DNA of 18,296 nt from Chromera velia (taxonomy: Eukaryota; Sar; Chromeraceae): the NCBI GenBank assembly GCA_018398765.1, contig JAHBMJ010000744.1, positions 1,548 to 19,843 of the forward strand. Direction: 5' to 3'. Made by a program: the position numbers and the translations under genes. Of this stretch, positions 1 through 9,082 are shown in pieces. Within the stretch, counting starts at the first letter, position 1, and each line of letters opens with the position of its first letter. The notes below the pieces were generated by a model that had not been told where the DNA came from, did no database searches, and was given only the letters and a program-made list of their open reading frames with translations.

Positions 1-144
1 CCCCCCCCCCGCCCTCCTGGCAATCCTACCTCTTCTTGTTTGCAGGGTACAGGGCCACCTACTTTTGGCGTCAGCCCTCCTAGCAGTTCTTCCTCCCCCC
101 CCACTGGATGGCAGGGAGGACCTGCGGGCTTATCTGCGGCCACT

Positions 145-213
145 CGAGGAAGAGGACTACTTAGAGGAGGACTGACAAGAGGACGTGGGAGAGAGAGAGG
201 CCGAAGAGGCAAG
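145..213 (+). other. RG-rich tract (RGG-box-like)
   Basis: About 23 codons are dominated by Arg and Gly with repeated R-G-R-G and R-G-G units. The tract lies directly upstream of the first 2A-like motif. RG-rich tracts in other proteins often bind RNA, so a Gag-like RNA-binding role is plausible but unproven. Confidence 0.5.
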
Positions 214-225
214 CAAAATGATGGG

Positions 226-273
226 TGGGTCAAGGATCTGACCAGGGAAGGCATTGAACCTACCCCTGGTCCC
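226..273 (+). other. 2A-like motif, copy 1 (ends T-P-G-P)
   Basis: The codons read W-V-K-D-L-T-R-E-G-I-E-P-T-P-G-P. The known 2A signature is D-[VI]-E-x-N-P-G-P, in which the ribosome skips the bond between the last G and P. This copy has G for D and T for N but keeps I-E-x-x-P-G-P. Copies at 1932 and 2583 share the upstream W-x-[KR]-D-L-T block. Confidence 0.5.
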
Positions 274-994
274 TCTGGCACCGAAAAGGCTGCAGCAACG
301 ACAGCTTATCCTCCCTCGCAAGCCCAAGAACCCTTTGAGGGCCAAGAGAGGGAAGAGATGAACGATTTCCCTTCTTCAGCACCCTCCGACTCTGACGAAG
401 CGGAGTCGGAGATCTTTGTCTACCATGCGGCCGAGGCTAGGGCCGAGGTCCAGATAAGACCCCCTCACAGACAGCCACGTCGGTCGAAACCTCGCCCATG
501 CAGGCGTCACAACCCAGACTGAGAGGGCGCTAGGCATCGGAGGAGGCAATCGCAGAATGCCACCCCGCAAAAGGATTCACACCCTGAGGCTCTTGACCCC
601 CCTCCAAGTGATTCTACAGCTGAGTCTGATCTTTCTATGATAAGCACACCAGGGAAAAACTTTTCAACACCTCATCGGTCTTTTCCAGAGACCTCCCACA
701 GGTCTGACCAGTCAGTTGCCCTCAACTCTCTCATGGTCACACCCCCAAAGCGTTTTGATTTTCATACACCGTTCCCCATAACATCTACCCATTACTACCC
801 TCCGCCAACATCGCCTCCCTTTCTCCTGTCCCCCCATATTCCCATCGCCCCTCCGACAGTCCGCTCAATTGCTGCTCCCAAAAGTTTTTCGAGCCCTCCC
901 ATGAACCCCCTTCTTTCCCTCTCACTGGGAAAAAGAGAAATGGAAGGTCCTCCTGAATCCTCCCAGAGATCGAGAGGCTATACGAAATGACTGA

Positions 995-1294
995 CCAGAA
1001 GGAGCTGTGGCTGTAAACACAGACCAGCTTGATCAAGAAAGGCTGCGAGAGAATAAAGGCCTTTCACCGCTCTACGCGGTAGCAAAAGCAATCAAAGTGA
1101 TGGGGGGAGAAATGACCGAAGATACAGTGTATCCAGTTTTGGCAGACACCATTCTCACTCGATTCCTTCGGGAGCTATTCCACCTCGGAACCCCAGCTCT
1201 AGAGAACAGTTTTTCTCCCACCACCTCTTTCCGCTCTTTGACTGACCTGGATATCAACATTAAAAGAAAAAGAGAGAGGAGTCACAGAGTTTGA
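995..1294 (+). pseudogene. Retroelement 5' polyprotein, segment B: predicted helical globular part
   Basis: About 100 codons are open between TGA at 992-994 and TGA at 1292-1294. They lie one frame away from segment A, which ends at 990, so A and B were probably joined before a small indel. The sequence differs from the flanking low-complexity parts. It is rich in Leu, Ala, Glu, Lys and Arg, suggests alpha helices (around residues L-S-P-L-Y-A-V-A-K-A-I-K and T-I-L-T-R-F-L-R-E-L-F), and ends in a Lys/Arg-rich patch. The text seems to carry on in the frame of segment C without a gap (F-D-L-F-F-Q-E at 1290). No known family was recognised. Confidence 0.5.
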
Positions 1295-1931
1295 TCTGTT
1301 TTTTCAAGAAACAAAAAATGAAGCAACTGAAATGGCAGTCTTCTCACTTGAACGAATACAAACTTATGAGATGCCCTCTTGCCGAGCATCTCTCCATGAA
1401 ATGAACTCAAACACCCCCCGTTCCGTCTCCTACCCCGGCTACCCTTACCTACACTTCGCTTACACGCCTTGCCGTACCAAAGCTATGTTCCCGCCCCTCC
1501 GTGAACCTTCCCCTAACACTTTTTGCCCCCAGTATAGATGTCTTCCTTCCGCAGAGATGAGCAAAGCCGAGGACTACCGCAGAATAGTTTAGAAGAGTAT
1601 GGTCCCACAGCAGATGCTGCCACCTGATCCCATCGCACTGCAAAGACGATTGATTAAATCAATCTATACAAGGATCCGATATGCTCAGTCTTACCTCACT
1701 CTCTCAGAGGTGTGGCACCTGCATGACCAGCTCGACCACTACCTTGCCACGTGTTTATGCAGTAGGAAGTGGGAAGAGTGGGGAGAACATGACGATGGGG
1801 AGTCAGATGGATGGGGGGCTGGAGATAAAGAATCTCCCATGAATGTGAATGGAGGCCATGCAGATGCAAACCGTCCCCAGGATCATTTAGAACCGCCCCC
1901 TCAAGAGGAAAACATTCCTCAACCCAGCAGC

Positions 1932-1982
1932 TGGATGAGAGATCTGACAGCAGACGGGGATATCAAACCCAACCCAGGCTGG
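1932..1982 (+). other. 2A-like motif, copy 2 (ends N-P-G-W)
   Basis: The codons read W-M-R-D-L-T-A-D-G-D-I-K-P-N-P-G-W. This copy keeps the G-D-I and N-P-G of the 2A signature. It has K for the conserved E and W for the final P, changes expected to abolish skipping if it ever worked. It lies between an acidic linker and a Ser/Leu-rich segment. Confidence 0.5.
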
Positions 1983-2582
1983 GATGAGGGGAATGATTCT
2001 CAGAGTAATAAAGCCTCGGGCAACGACGCCCCTATTTCAACCCCGCTGTCTCTTCTAGAGCTAGCTCCATCCCTTATGCCTGCCTCCATGCCTCCCGTTG
2101 AGGCACCATAAGAAGTCTCAGACCTGGGCCTCTCTGATATCCTATTAAATTCCCATGCTCCCTCCGAGGCCGCCTCAGTTCCTTCAGACGGCACACTTGC
2201 TTCTTTAGAAGATCTTGAGGGAATCGAGCTTGGGGATGGAACATATGGGGGAGGAGGATATTGGGAAAGGAACGCTGTAAACAACTTTGAGCGGGCGAGA
2301 GGGTCCGCACGAGGTTACATCCGACAACTCTACGCTACCCTCTCTGTCACTCCTGCACTCTCTGACCTCGATCTCAGCGGCGCTGTGATCTTCGACATCT
2401 TCCACCGATCTGGCTGGCACGACGGATCAAATGGCTTCTAGTCGGAGCAGTTGTTGACCTTCATCGACTACGCCAGTGCCCCCCAATTCCTCCCTAATCC
2501 CCTTCCTACCTCCTGGTTTGGTTTTAACCCCTTTTTTGAAAACGTCTCTCAACCAACCCACCCACCACCAACGGCAGGTGGT

Positions 2583-2636
2583 TAGATTAGAGATTTAACC
2601 GAAGATTCTGAAGGAATCGAGCCGAACCCCAGACAT
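2583..2636 (+). other. 2A-like motif, copy 3 (Trp replaced by TAG, G-P replaced by R-H)
   Basis: After a TAG codon the text reads I-R-D-L-T-E-D-S-E-G-I-E-P-N-P-R-H. The TAG aligns with the Trp of copies 1 and 2 and is one transition away from TGG. The AGA after N-P is one transition away from a Gly codon. I-E-P-N-P is the best-preserved core of the three copies. Confidence 0.5.
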
Positions 2637-3414
2637 CCGAAGAGGGATGGAAGAGCAGAAGCATCGAGAAACAGGGGAAGTCAGTCATCTACTCTGAGGC
2701 CCATTCGCATTTAGCCTTCTCAGGCCTTTTGTGAAAGTAACCGCAACCTCCCTCCACTGCTTGGCCCCACACCTACGATTCCTTCTGTCCCTTTCTTTGA
2801 TATCCCTTTTCATCAAGAAACCTAAGAGACGTCACAGGCACAAATGGAATCAATAGAGGGAGGTTTTCTTCCGAGTCCAGACGCTATCTCGGCGTTCGGA
2901 CCAGTCTCACCCCCGAGATCAACAGCAGCAGCAGATCTGCCTCCAAACCCGTTTGCCCCGCCTCCACCCCAACTGTCCATCTTTTTATCTCCCCTAAACC
3001 GAATCTCTCTCTCACAATTGACCCCGAGAAGAACAGTTCAACTGTCATCTCCTCCTCGGAGACCTGTAGAGCTGAGACCTTCAAGTGCTCAGCGATCAGG
3101 AAATTACTCAGTTCGAACTGACACTTGGACAAACACAGGTTCGTCCTCTTTCTCATCTTCTGCCGGTGCTGCCATCCCAACCCAGAGTCAGCCTTCGTCC
3201 TCTGTCAGAGGCCTAGGCCTAGTACTCCACCTCCTAAATGGAGCCAAACCTCCACTTGTGTCTGATTATGCCCTTGGAGACCCCTTTTCCGATGATGGTC
3301 AATCGGGGAAAACGGCATGGGTCTTACAGAGGGCCCTGACAGAAGAACATCAGTCGAACTTCTCCTTCTCCTCGACATCCCACCCTTTTGCACCTCCCCA
3401 ACCCATCCCAACCC

Positions 3415-4785
3415 CTTGATCCCGAAGCTTCTTCTCAGTCAACCACGTTGATGTTAGGACCAGCTGGGCAAATATAATCAGAAATGCAGCCTGAGAATAG
3501 AACGGTTGTTGGTTCTTTGAAGGAAGGCCGATCTGTCAGGCTTACTCGCAAGAGAGCCTTGCCAGCGAATAAACCTGCCACCGGCATGGAGGAACGTTGG
3601 CTCCTCAACATGCCCATGTTGCTGAGAAGCCTTCAACGGATGTGCACTTCTGTGCCACGACCCAAGGTGCAGAGAGAGTACCCCATACGCGTCTTCCTCG
3701 ATGGTGCCACGGATGAGTGCAGGGTTGTTAGTGGGGCCACGCTGCAAATAGAACCGAAAGACGGTGCCATTGAAGTCCCAGATCCCCTCAAGAGAATCTC
3801 TCTTAGACAACTCAAACTGTACACCCTTAAAACGACCGATAGACAGCCCCCCACCTCGGTCCCCTCTATAGTATGGAAACGGGCGTTGCGAAAAAAGAGA
3901 TACCTCCAGTCCGCACCTTTAACAGTCTATCCAACCAGCCACTGGCTGCCAAGTGTTGAAGACAGGGAGTTTGCGATTGTCCAACCTGCAAAAGACGGCA
4001 CAGGGGATTCGGAACAAATAATTGGTTTTTTTGGTGGAAAAAACAACCTTCTGCATCTGCCAGTGGGTCGGGGGGACCAGTATCTGTTCGATGTTGAGCG
4101 CGTGCTTGCCCCTGCACAAGAAAATGAGGAGGCTCAAGCCATCATGACACGTCTCCTGAAAATGTCTTTCTGCTCTCTCCCAAACAACCTCCTCAAATTC
4201 CTGCTTGAGAACGAAGGACCAAACGCCTCTGATCCTTCCCGACTGCCCTTCCACCCACCTAACAAGAACTGGATCTTTAGTCGCGTTCACTTCTTCCATC
4301 TAGAGAGGTTTGATGAGTACCATTCAGCAGCGAGAGAGGAGATGCGTGAGCGAGGAGACACAAACTCAGATGAGGACCAAACGAAAAGGATGGCTGATGA
4401 GGCACTTGACAGTGTCTTACCTGAGCGCCTTCGCATACTTTGCAGCGCTCGCAGCCTTATCGATGAAAACCGCAGACTACAGTTTTTTTCCTACATCGAT
4501 TATAATCCATCCAACCCTGCCATTGCTCTTCCGAGCGGTCTAGTGAGATAGAAAGGCATTGACCCCCGTCCCACAGCCCACGTCATCCTAAAAAAGCTGG
4601 ACGGACCTAAATTTTTCAGGTTATGGAAAGCCACTCAAAAGTCCGATGCTAAGATTCCGGAGAAGTGGGAGGATTTTTTCATCTCTGAAAAAAAGCATAT
4701 ACGGGAGCCCTACAACTCCATCCTCGCTCTGTGACACGATACTTTCAAACCCCTGTTGAACCCAATATACGTGCGACATTTGTGA
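3415..4785 (+). pseudogene. Retroelement 5' polyprotein, segment D: longest globular block, unknown family
   Basis: Reading starts where segment C stops being sensible. It passes TAA 3475, a 355-codon open stretch (3484-4551), TAG 4549, a further 60 coding-like codons, TGA 4732, and ends at TGA 4783. Codons 3484-4551 look like a folded protein, with Trp, Tyr and Phe spread through it. There is a basic N-terminal part, a region near 3640-3900 rich in Arg/Leu, and an aromatic patch around 4255-4320 (N-W-I-F-S-R-V-H-F-F-H-L-E). An acidic stretch follows at 4340-4400. After the TAG the sequence K-L-D-G-P-K-F-F-R-L-W-K looks equally coding, so that stop is probably a mutation. I recognise no catalytic motif. 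A capsid or other structural role would be a guess. Confidence 0.6.
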
Positions 4786-4975
4786 GGTTCAACAGTTGGA
4801 CCCTCGAGCATGCCTCGGACATAACTCGTACAACTGCCTCACCGGCAGTGGACTGACCTCCTGCTGTGGACACTGGCCTGGACTCTGGTACAGTTGGAAG
4901 GATAGCACGTCTTTCCTCTGCATCTGTGAACTAGACCCCATATGTACCTCCTGCTCATGTCCAGGAGGGGCAAAG
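4784..4975 (+). other. Cys/His-rich stretch, possible zinc-binding region
   Basis: Within segment E about 64 codons carry eleven Cys and two His, including C-C-G-H-W, C-I-C and C-T-S-C-S-C. The spacing matches no zinc-finger family I know and there is no CCHC knuckle pattern. It may be a metal-binding or disulphide-rich part of the polyprotein. The 5' edge sits on a probable frameshift. Confidence 0.35.
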
Positions 4976-7260
4976 TTCAGAGAGATTCGGGATGAGCCCC
5001 TTCACAGGGAACTCAGGCCCTTGCTTAAATAGTTCGTGAGGAAGCGTTTCGAGCTTGAGCCAAATGAATGGGACAAGCTTCCATTCTCTCTAGCTACCGT
5101 GTTTCGACAAATCTTTTTCTATGTTTTTTCTGTCGCACAGAATCCAACGAAGGCACAGTAAGAGGACTGCCCTCCCAATCTGAGGTCAAAGCTCTACAAA
5201 GCGTCTTTGCTGAGGGTCGAACTCCTACTAGTAGCCCAGCGGTAGCACGGAGTTCAAAAGGCAGAGCCATCTCTGTTTTTAACCAAGAATCAAAAGCACA
5301 AAGTAGCAGTAAGGCAGAGGTTGACGGAGTCATTTATTAGAGACCTTAGTCCTTCAATCAGGCTGTCTCTGAGCGACCTACATATCCCACCTGGGGTTCA
5401 CCCTGACGATGTTCGGGCCACGGCCCCTCCTCGCCCAGGGATAGCCGACACCAGATTGCAGTCGGTCCCAGAAGAGCCTGTTGTTCCTTCCAACTTCAAA
5501 GAGGAAACAGAAATAGGACATAATTTCCTCTTTCTTGAGGCCCTCTATCAAGGAAAATGGGAGAGGCTCATGGAAGGGCAGATGGCATTGACACACTGGC
5601 AATCGACTGGCAGTCAAGTTCCATCTGCCTGGGCTCTGATTGATCTGATCTGAAAGTCGATCTTGCCAGACAGACTGAACATATTCATTTTGATTCACCC
5701 TCTTGTCTTCCTGCTCGATCTGCTGACAGATAGTAACGGACACTGTCCAGCCTTTCTCATCCCCATATGGCTCAAGCATACGCCCAGTGAGCCTAGGGCG
5801 AAAACATCCACCCTGCTCCCAAACTGGGTGGTCTTGATGAGGATTTGGGGGTCTGCTGTTTTTTTTCCTCCGGAAAAGCAAGCCTGGTCCAGGCTGGGAA
5901 AGGGCAGTCAGATTGATTAAGGGTCCGACGGCCTTCTCTTCTCTCAACCCTGTGAGAAAAGCTTTTATGCCTGGCTTCTTCATAAAGTTACTCAAAAGCC
6001 CAGGCAGGCTGTGCCTCCTTCCTCCTCTTCATCTACGGGTCTCTCCCTCCACCGCCCCCGCCCCCCGCATCTGATGCTACCAGCACCCTTACCCGCAGAA
6101 GAAGCGCCCTCCCGTTCGTCGGCTGCACCAAGCATGCCGCGTTCCCAATTTCTGGATCAGTGTCTGCAATCTTTCCCCCCCCAAGAAAGAAACACCATGA
6201 GAAAGAGGCTGAGAATCCGTGATAAGCGACACTTTTTCACCTATCTCTAGAGAGTTTGCGATCAATATCTGATTCATGCGCTCCACGACCCGACGGCATG
6301 GGCCCAGCAGATCTGGATCCGCATGGCAGCAGATACTGCCAGTTCTATTGACATCATGAGTATCGATGAAGGTATCCACCTCCAACTGATCTTTGACAGG
6401 GACGGGGAGCTCCACCTAAACCCCGCCTTCTTTGCAAGAGGGGACTTTTCGAATGAGAAACAGATGATTCAAGGAGAGGGCGTTCAATTCCCTTCACTGA
6501 GCCGCGGTCTTATCCGAATTTGGATGGATGACACTCGACCACAGACTTTGCGCTCGTCTGGGAAGACCCTAGTCCACTTTGCCAAATTTGGTTTCCGAAA
6601 CCACTTCCTCATTTTTGGTCTCAGTTGGCTCCGACGTTGCTCCTTCAATTGGAGAGAATTGGAGCCATATAAGGATGGAACCCGACATATCGAGATCCCC
6701 CATGGAAAAAACCTTCATGGAATTGAGATGGGATAAAGCCGCTGGCTTCTTCCCGTCAATATCGATCTGATTCACACCCGGGTCATGTTTCTCCAGATCA
6801 ATGAACCCCCCCCTGATACCCACCTTTTCTACCCCGATACCCCCGCCCTTTTTCACCCACCCGTCTCCTCTACACGCCGTTAAAGAAGTCCAAGGGAACG
6901 TGCGATAGATGGGACAGGTGGTAGGGCTTGAGCCCGCCCGGCAGCCTTCTTTCCCGACCCGACTCAAAAGGAACCCAGTCTCCCCGACAGGACCCTCAGT
7001 CCCCTGTCCCTCGTGGGGGACCGCAACGAGAGACCCATTTAGGCAAGGAGAACATCCTCACCAGACGCCCCCCTCAGGAGAACGAGAACAGCAACCAGCT
7101 TCTCTCCTCCAGTATTCCCCAGAAGCCCATTGAAAAATTTACTGGAGGAGAGTCGTCGGGAGGAAAGTACTCTGGGCATGCAAGAGGAAGAGTAGTATGC
7201 AGACGAGGACCAACCCGAAATCAACCTGTATCAGCCATCGGAGGCAGAGCAGGACGCAGC

Positions 7261-7440
7261 GGAGATACAGTTGGTGGAGCAGCAGGAGGAAGCTCCCCCG
7301 CCTGCCCCCGAATCTGCAGAGCTGATGCAGTTGGTAGAGCAGTAGGAGGAAGCTCCCCCGCCTGCTCCTGAATCTGCAGAACCGATGCAGTTGGTGGAGC
7401 AGCAGGAAGAAGCTCAACCGACTGCCCCCGAACCTGCAGA
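7261..7440 (+). repeat. Three tandem 60 bp repeats coding a 20-residue acidic/Pro unit
   Basis: Three units, 7261-7320, 7321-7380 and 7381-7440, are highly similar at the DNA level, and a partial fourth begins at 7441. In the frame of segment E each codes about M-Q-L-V-E-Q-Q-E-E-A-P-P-P-A-P-E-S-A-E. The middle unit has TAG at 7343-7345 where both neighbours have CAG (Gln). Identical 60 bp phasing shows recent tandem duplication within the coding frame. Confidence 0.9.
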
Positions 7441-7501
7441 ATCGATGCCGATAGACAAACATCCAGAGAGCGAGGAGGAATTGGTCGATTACGACCTTTG
7501 A

Positions 7502-9077
7502 ATGAAACGGAAACAAGTCAACAGAATGTTTTTATTTCTCTCACTCCCTTGTCTATGCCTCCACCTCCTGCATTGAATGATCTTCCCTCTTGTCCCCTCC
7601 CCCCTCGACACTCTTCCCCCTCCCGTCCTTTCTCTTCTCTTCTCCTCTTCCTAATGTGCAAGTCCCAAAGCAGTCAAAGATTTTGCTTCCAAAAAAACGA
7701 CTGCGCTCTCCTTCTAAGAGCAAGAAGTCAAGAAGGAAAGAGCGAGGCCGTGAGAGAAAGGAAAAGTTCGATCGGAAGGTCGGACAACGTTGTTACTCGC
7801 AGTCTTGCTCAAAGCGATGTTCCTTTAATCAAAGAAAGAGCAACCAAAAGAAACAATCGGACTCTATTCATGCCACAATGTTCTTTACTTCTTTTATTGT
7901 GTCTCAGATATTTACTCTTCCCTCCACCTCTAGTCCCCCTCCTCCCTTTTTTCTTTACGCTGGTGCTGGTAATTCTGACTCTCCCTTCGATGAAGTTTCT
8001 TTCCTTTGTGACCCTCTTCCTCCTCAACTCATGCAAATCTATTCAGATCATTTCTCACTTGCAGTTTCTTCTGACTCAGTTGAGAAAGGAAGCCCTTTCT
8101 GTTTCTTTGGATCTCTTGCTTCAGAAGAGAACAGACTGACAGCAGAGAACCTTTAACGAACGTCTTTGTCTTCTTCTTCTCTTCCCCTCTCCTCTTCTAT
8201 GCATGAACTTTTTTCTTTTAAAAGAAAGGCCACTGACCATTTTTTGTGTTGTTTTTCCTCAGCTGCTGTACGGAAAGAAGACGATGATCGGGACGAGATC
8301 TCATCTGCAGAGTACACATGTACATCTTCAGTTTGTCTTTCCAAAAATTCCGATTTATCTGACTGCATCTTTGCCGACGTGCCCGACGGCAAGCGTCCTA
8401 ATAAGGTGAAAGTCAGTGCAGAATATGCACGTGAGTACCTGCAGTATGTACATCAGGAAGTGGGGTACATTGGTGGAAAGGCTCTTTACACTCTCGTCTC
8501 TCCGTATCTTGCCGTGAGAGGCCTAGGAAAAATGTGTGAAGAACTAAGAGCAGAGTGCAACACTTGCCTGCAAGTCCACGGTCTCCCAAGGCGCCTTCGT
8601 GGACAGCGAGGCTCTCATCTGAGAACTCGTGCCCCCTTGCAGCAGATAGCGGTGGACACAATTTTTCTGTATGGTCAACCTGTCTTGACGGTCATGTGTG
8701 AAGCGACAAGTTTCCTCATGGCCATCCCATTGAGAGACACGAAGGCAGAGACTGCATGGAAAGCTTTTGAAGAAGGATGGTTAAGACCTTTTGGCTGTCC
8801 TCTCTCTTTTCGTAGGTTTGTAAAAACGGACAATGGGAGTGAATTCAAGGCCGTTTTCTCCTCCATGCTGGAGGACTTAGGAGTTAGACAGTTATGGACC
8901 CCTCCCGGTCTACCTCGGATCAACAGGCTGCTCGAACATCGGCATGACGATTTGAAACGTCTTGTCGAAGCAGCTCTTTTAGACAGAGGCCTAGAAAAAT
9001 GGCACTTCCGTCAAGTTCTTCCTCGCTGTGTGTCTCAACTTAACCTCTTTCCCTCTGTCAACTCTGATAAAATATAA
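7502..9077 (+). pseudogene. Pol part 1: basic region and integrase (zinc-binding and D-D-E core)
   Basis: The working frame runs from about 7506 to 9077 with stops at TGA 7578 and TAA 8154. The first part is Pro/Ser-rich. A strongly basic Ser/Arg/Lys tract follows (about 7690-7860), then a Ser-rich stretch. Integrase begins near 8390. Its N-terminal zinc site shows H at 8451, Tyr at 8466 where the second His is expected (H-x3-G-H-x-G pattern), and C-x2-C at 8556 and 8565. The catalytic core has Asp at 8655 (V-D-T), Asp at 8829 (K-T-D-N-G-S-E-F) and Glu at 8934 (L-L-E-H), with 34 residues between the last two, close to the usual 35. Integrase joins element DNA to the host chromosome. The reading frame is lost at about 9075. 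No protease motif was seen upstream. Confidence 0.8.
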
Positions 9078-9082
9078 TATTA

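Larger units (their letters stand above)
1..990 (+). pseudogene. Retroelement 5' polyprotein, segment A: Pro/Ser-rich, with RG-rich tract and 2A-like motif 1
   Basis: This frame is open from the first base of the window to the TGA at 988-990, broken only by a TGA at 520-522. The true start is therefore upstream. The product is mostly low-complexity and probably disordered. A Ser/Pro tract is followed by an Arg/Gly-rich stretch (145-213), which in other proteins often binds RNA. Next comes the 2A-like motif at 226-273, then an acidic stretch, an Arg-rich stretch (about 460-560) and a long Pro/Ser/Phe-rich region to the end. Reading resumes in another frame at about 992, so a one-base shift lies near 985-995. 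I recognise no domain family. The composition and RG tract would fit a nucleic-acid-binding Gag-like protein, but this is inference. Confidence 0.6.
1290..3419 (+). pseudogene. Retroelement 5' polyprotein, segment C: contains 2A-like motifs 2 and 3
   Basis: One frame carries coding-like sequence for about 710 codons. It is interrupted by TAG 1590, TAA 2109, TAG 2439, TAG 2583, TAG 2712 and TAA 2823, and closed by TGA 3417. Random sequence would hold over 30 stops. In order it holds a mixed globular part (about 1600-1770, with helical L-I-K-S-I-Y-T-R-I), an acidic/Gly linker, 2A-like motif 2 (1932-1982), a Ser/Leu/acidic stretch, a second globular part (about 2260-2530), 2A-like motif 3 (2583-2636), then a long Pro/Ser-rich disordered region (2640-3415). 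The TAG at 2583 stands where the other two motif copies have Trp, which supports mutation of a once-open frame. The frame shifts again near 3410. No known family was recognised. Confidence 0.6.
4784..7501 (+). pseudogene. Retroelement 5' polyprotein, segment E: Cys-rich stretch, globular parts and acidic repeat tail
   Basis: About 905 codons keep one frame with no net frameshift, broken by stops at 5030, 5159, 5243, 5651, 5918, 6248, 6734, 6881, 6929, 7040, 7193 and 7343, and ending at TGA 7499-7501. In order it holds a Cys-rich part (4784-4970), a basic/helical part (5033-5160), a region ending in acidic P-E-E-P (to about 5500), helical text (5500-5650) and hydrophobic text (5670-5900). A Ser/Pro-rich linker (6010-6150) is followed by a folded-looking block (6250-6880) with aromatic and acidic residues. 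A Pro/Arg-rich linker then leads to a highly acidic tail with three 20-residue repeats. TGA 7499 may be a true gene end or another mutation, because coding-like text continues at once in a neighbouring frame (N-E-T-E-T-S-Q-Q-N at 7501). No family was recognised. Confidence 0.6.

Noticed and set aside
25-46. Pyrimidine tract ending TTTGCAG, like a 3' splice site
   Set aside because: The frame is open through it to the window edge, so no intron is needed; one site alone is not evidence.
1600-2500. Similarity between the globular parts before 2A-like motifs 2 and 3, suggesting duplicated modules
   Set aside because: Only a short pattern (I-[RK]-x-[IL]-Y) agrees by eye; too weak without an alignment.
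3690-3745. L-D-G-A-T in segment D as a retroviral-type protease active site
   Set aside because: The required D-[ST]-G order is absent and no flap or second motif follows.
7502-8139. A 213-codon open frame overlapping the start of pol in another frame
   Set aside because: Its second half is a hydrophobic Leu-rich translation of CT-rich DNA, while the alternative frame leads directly into integrase. Only its first part (7498-7600) may be genuine.
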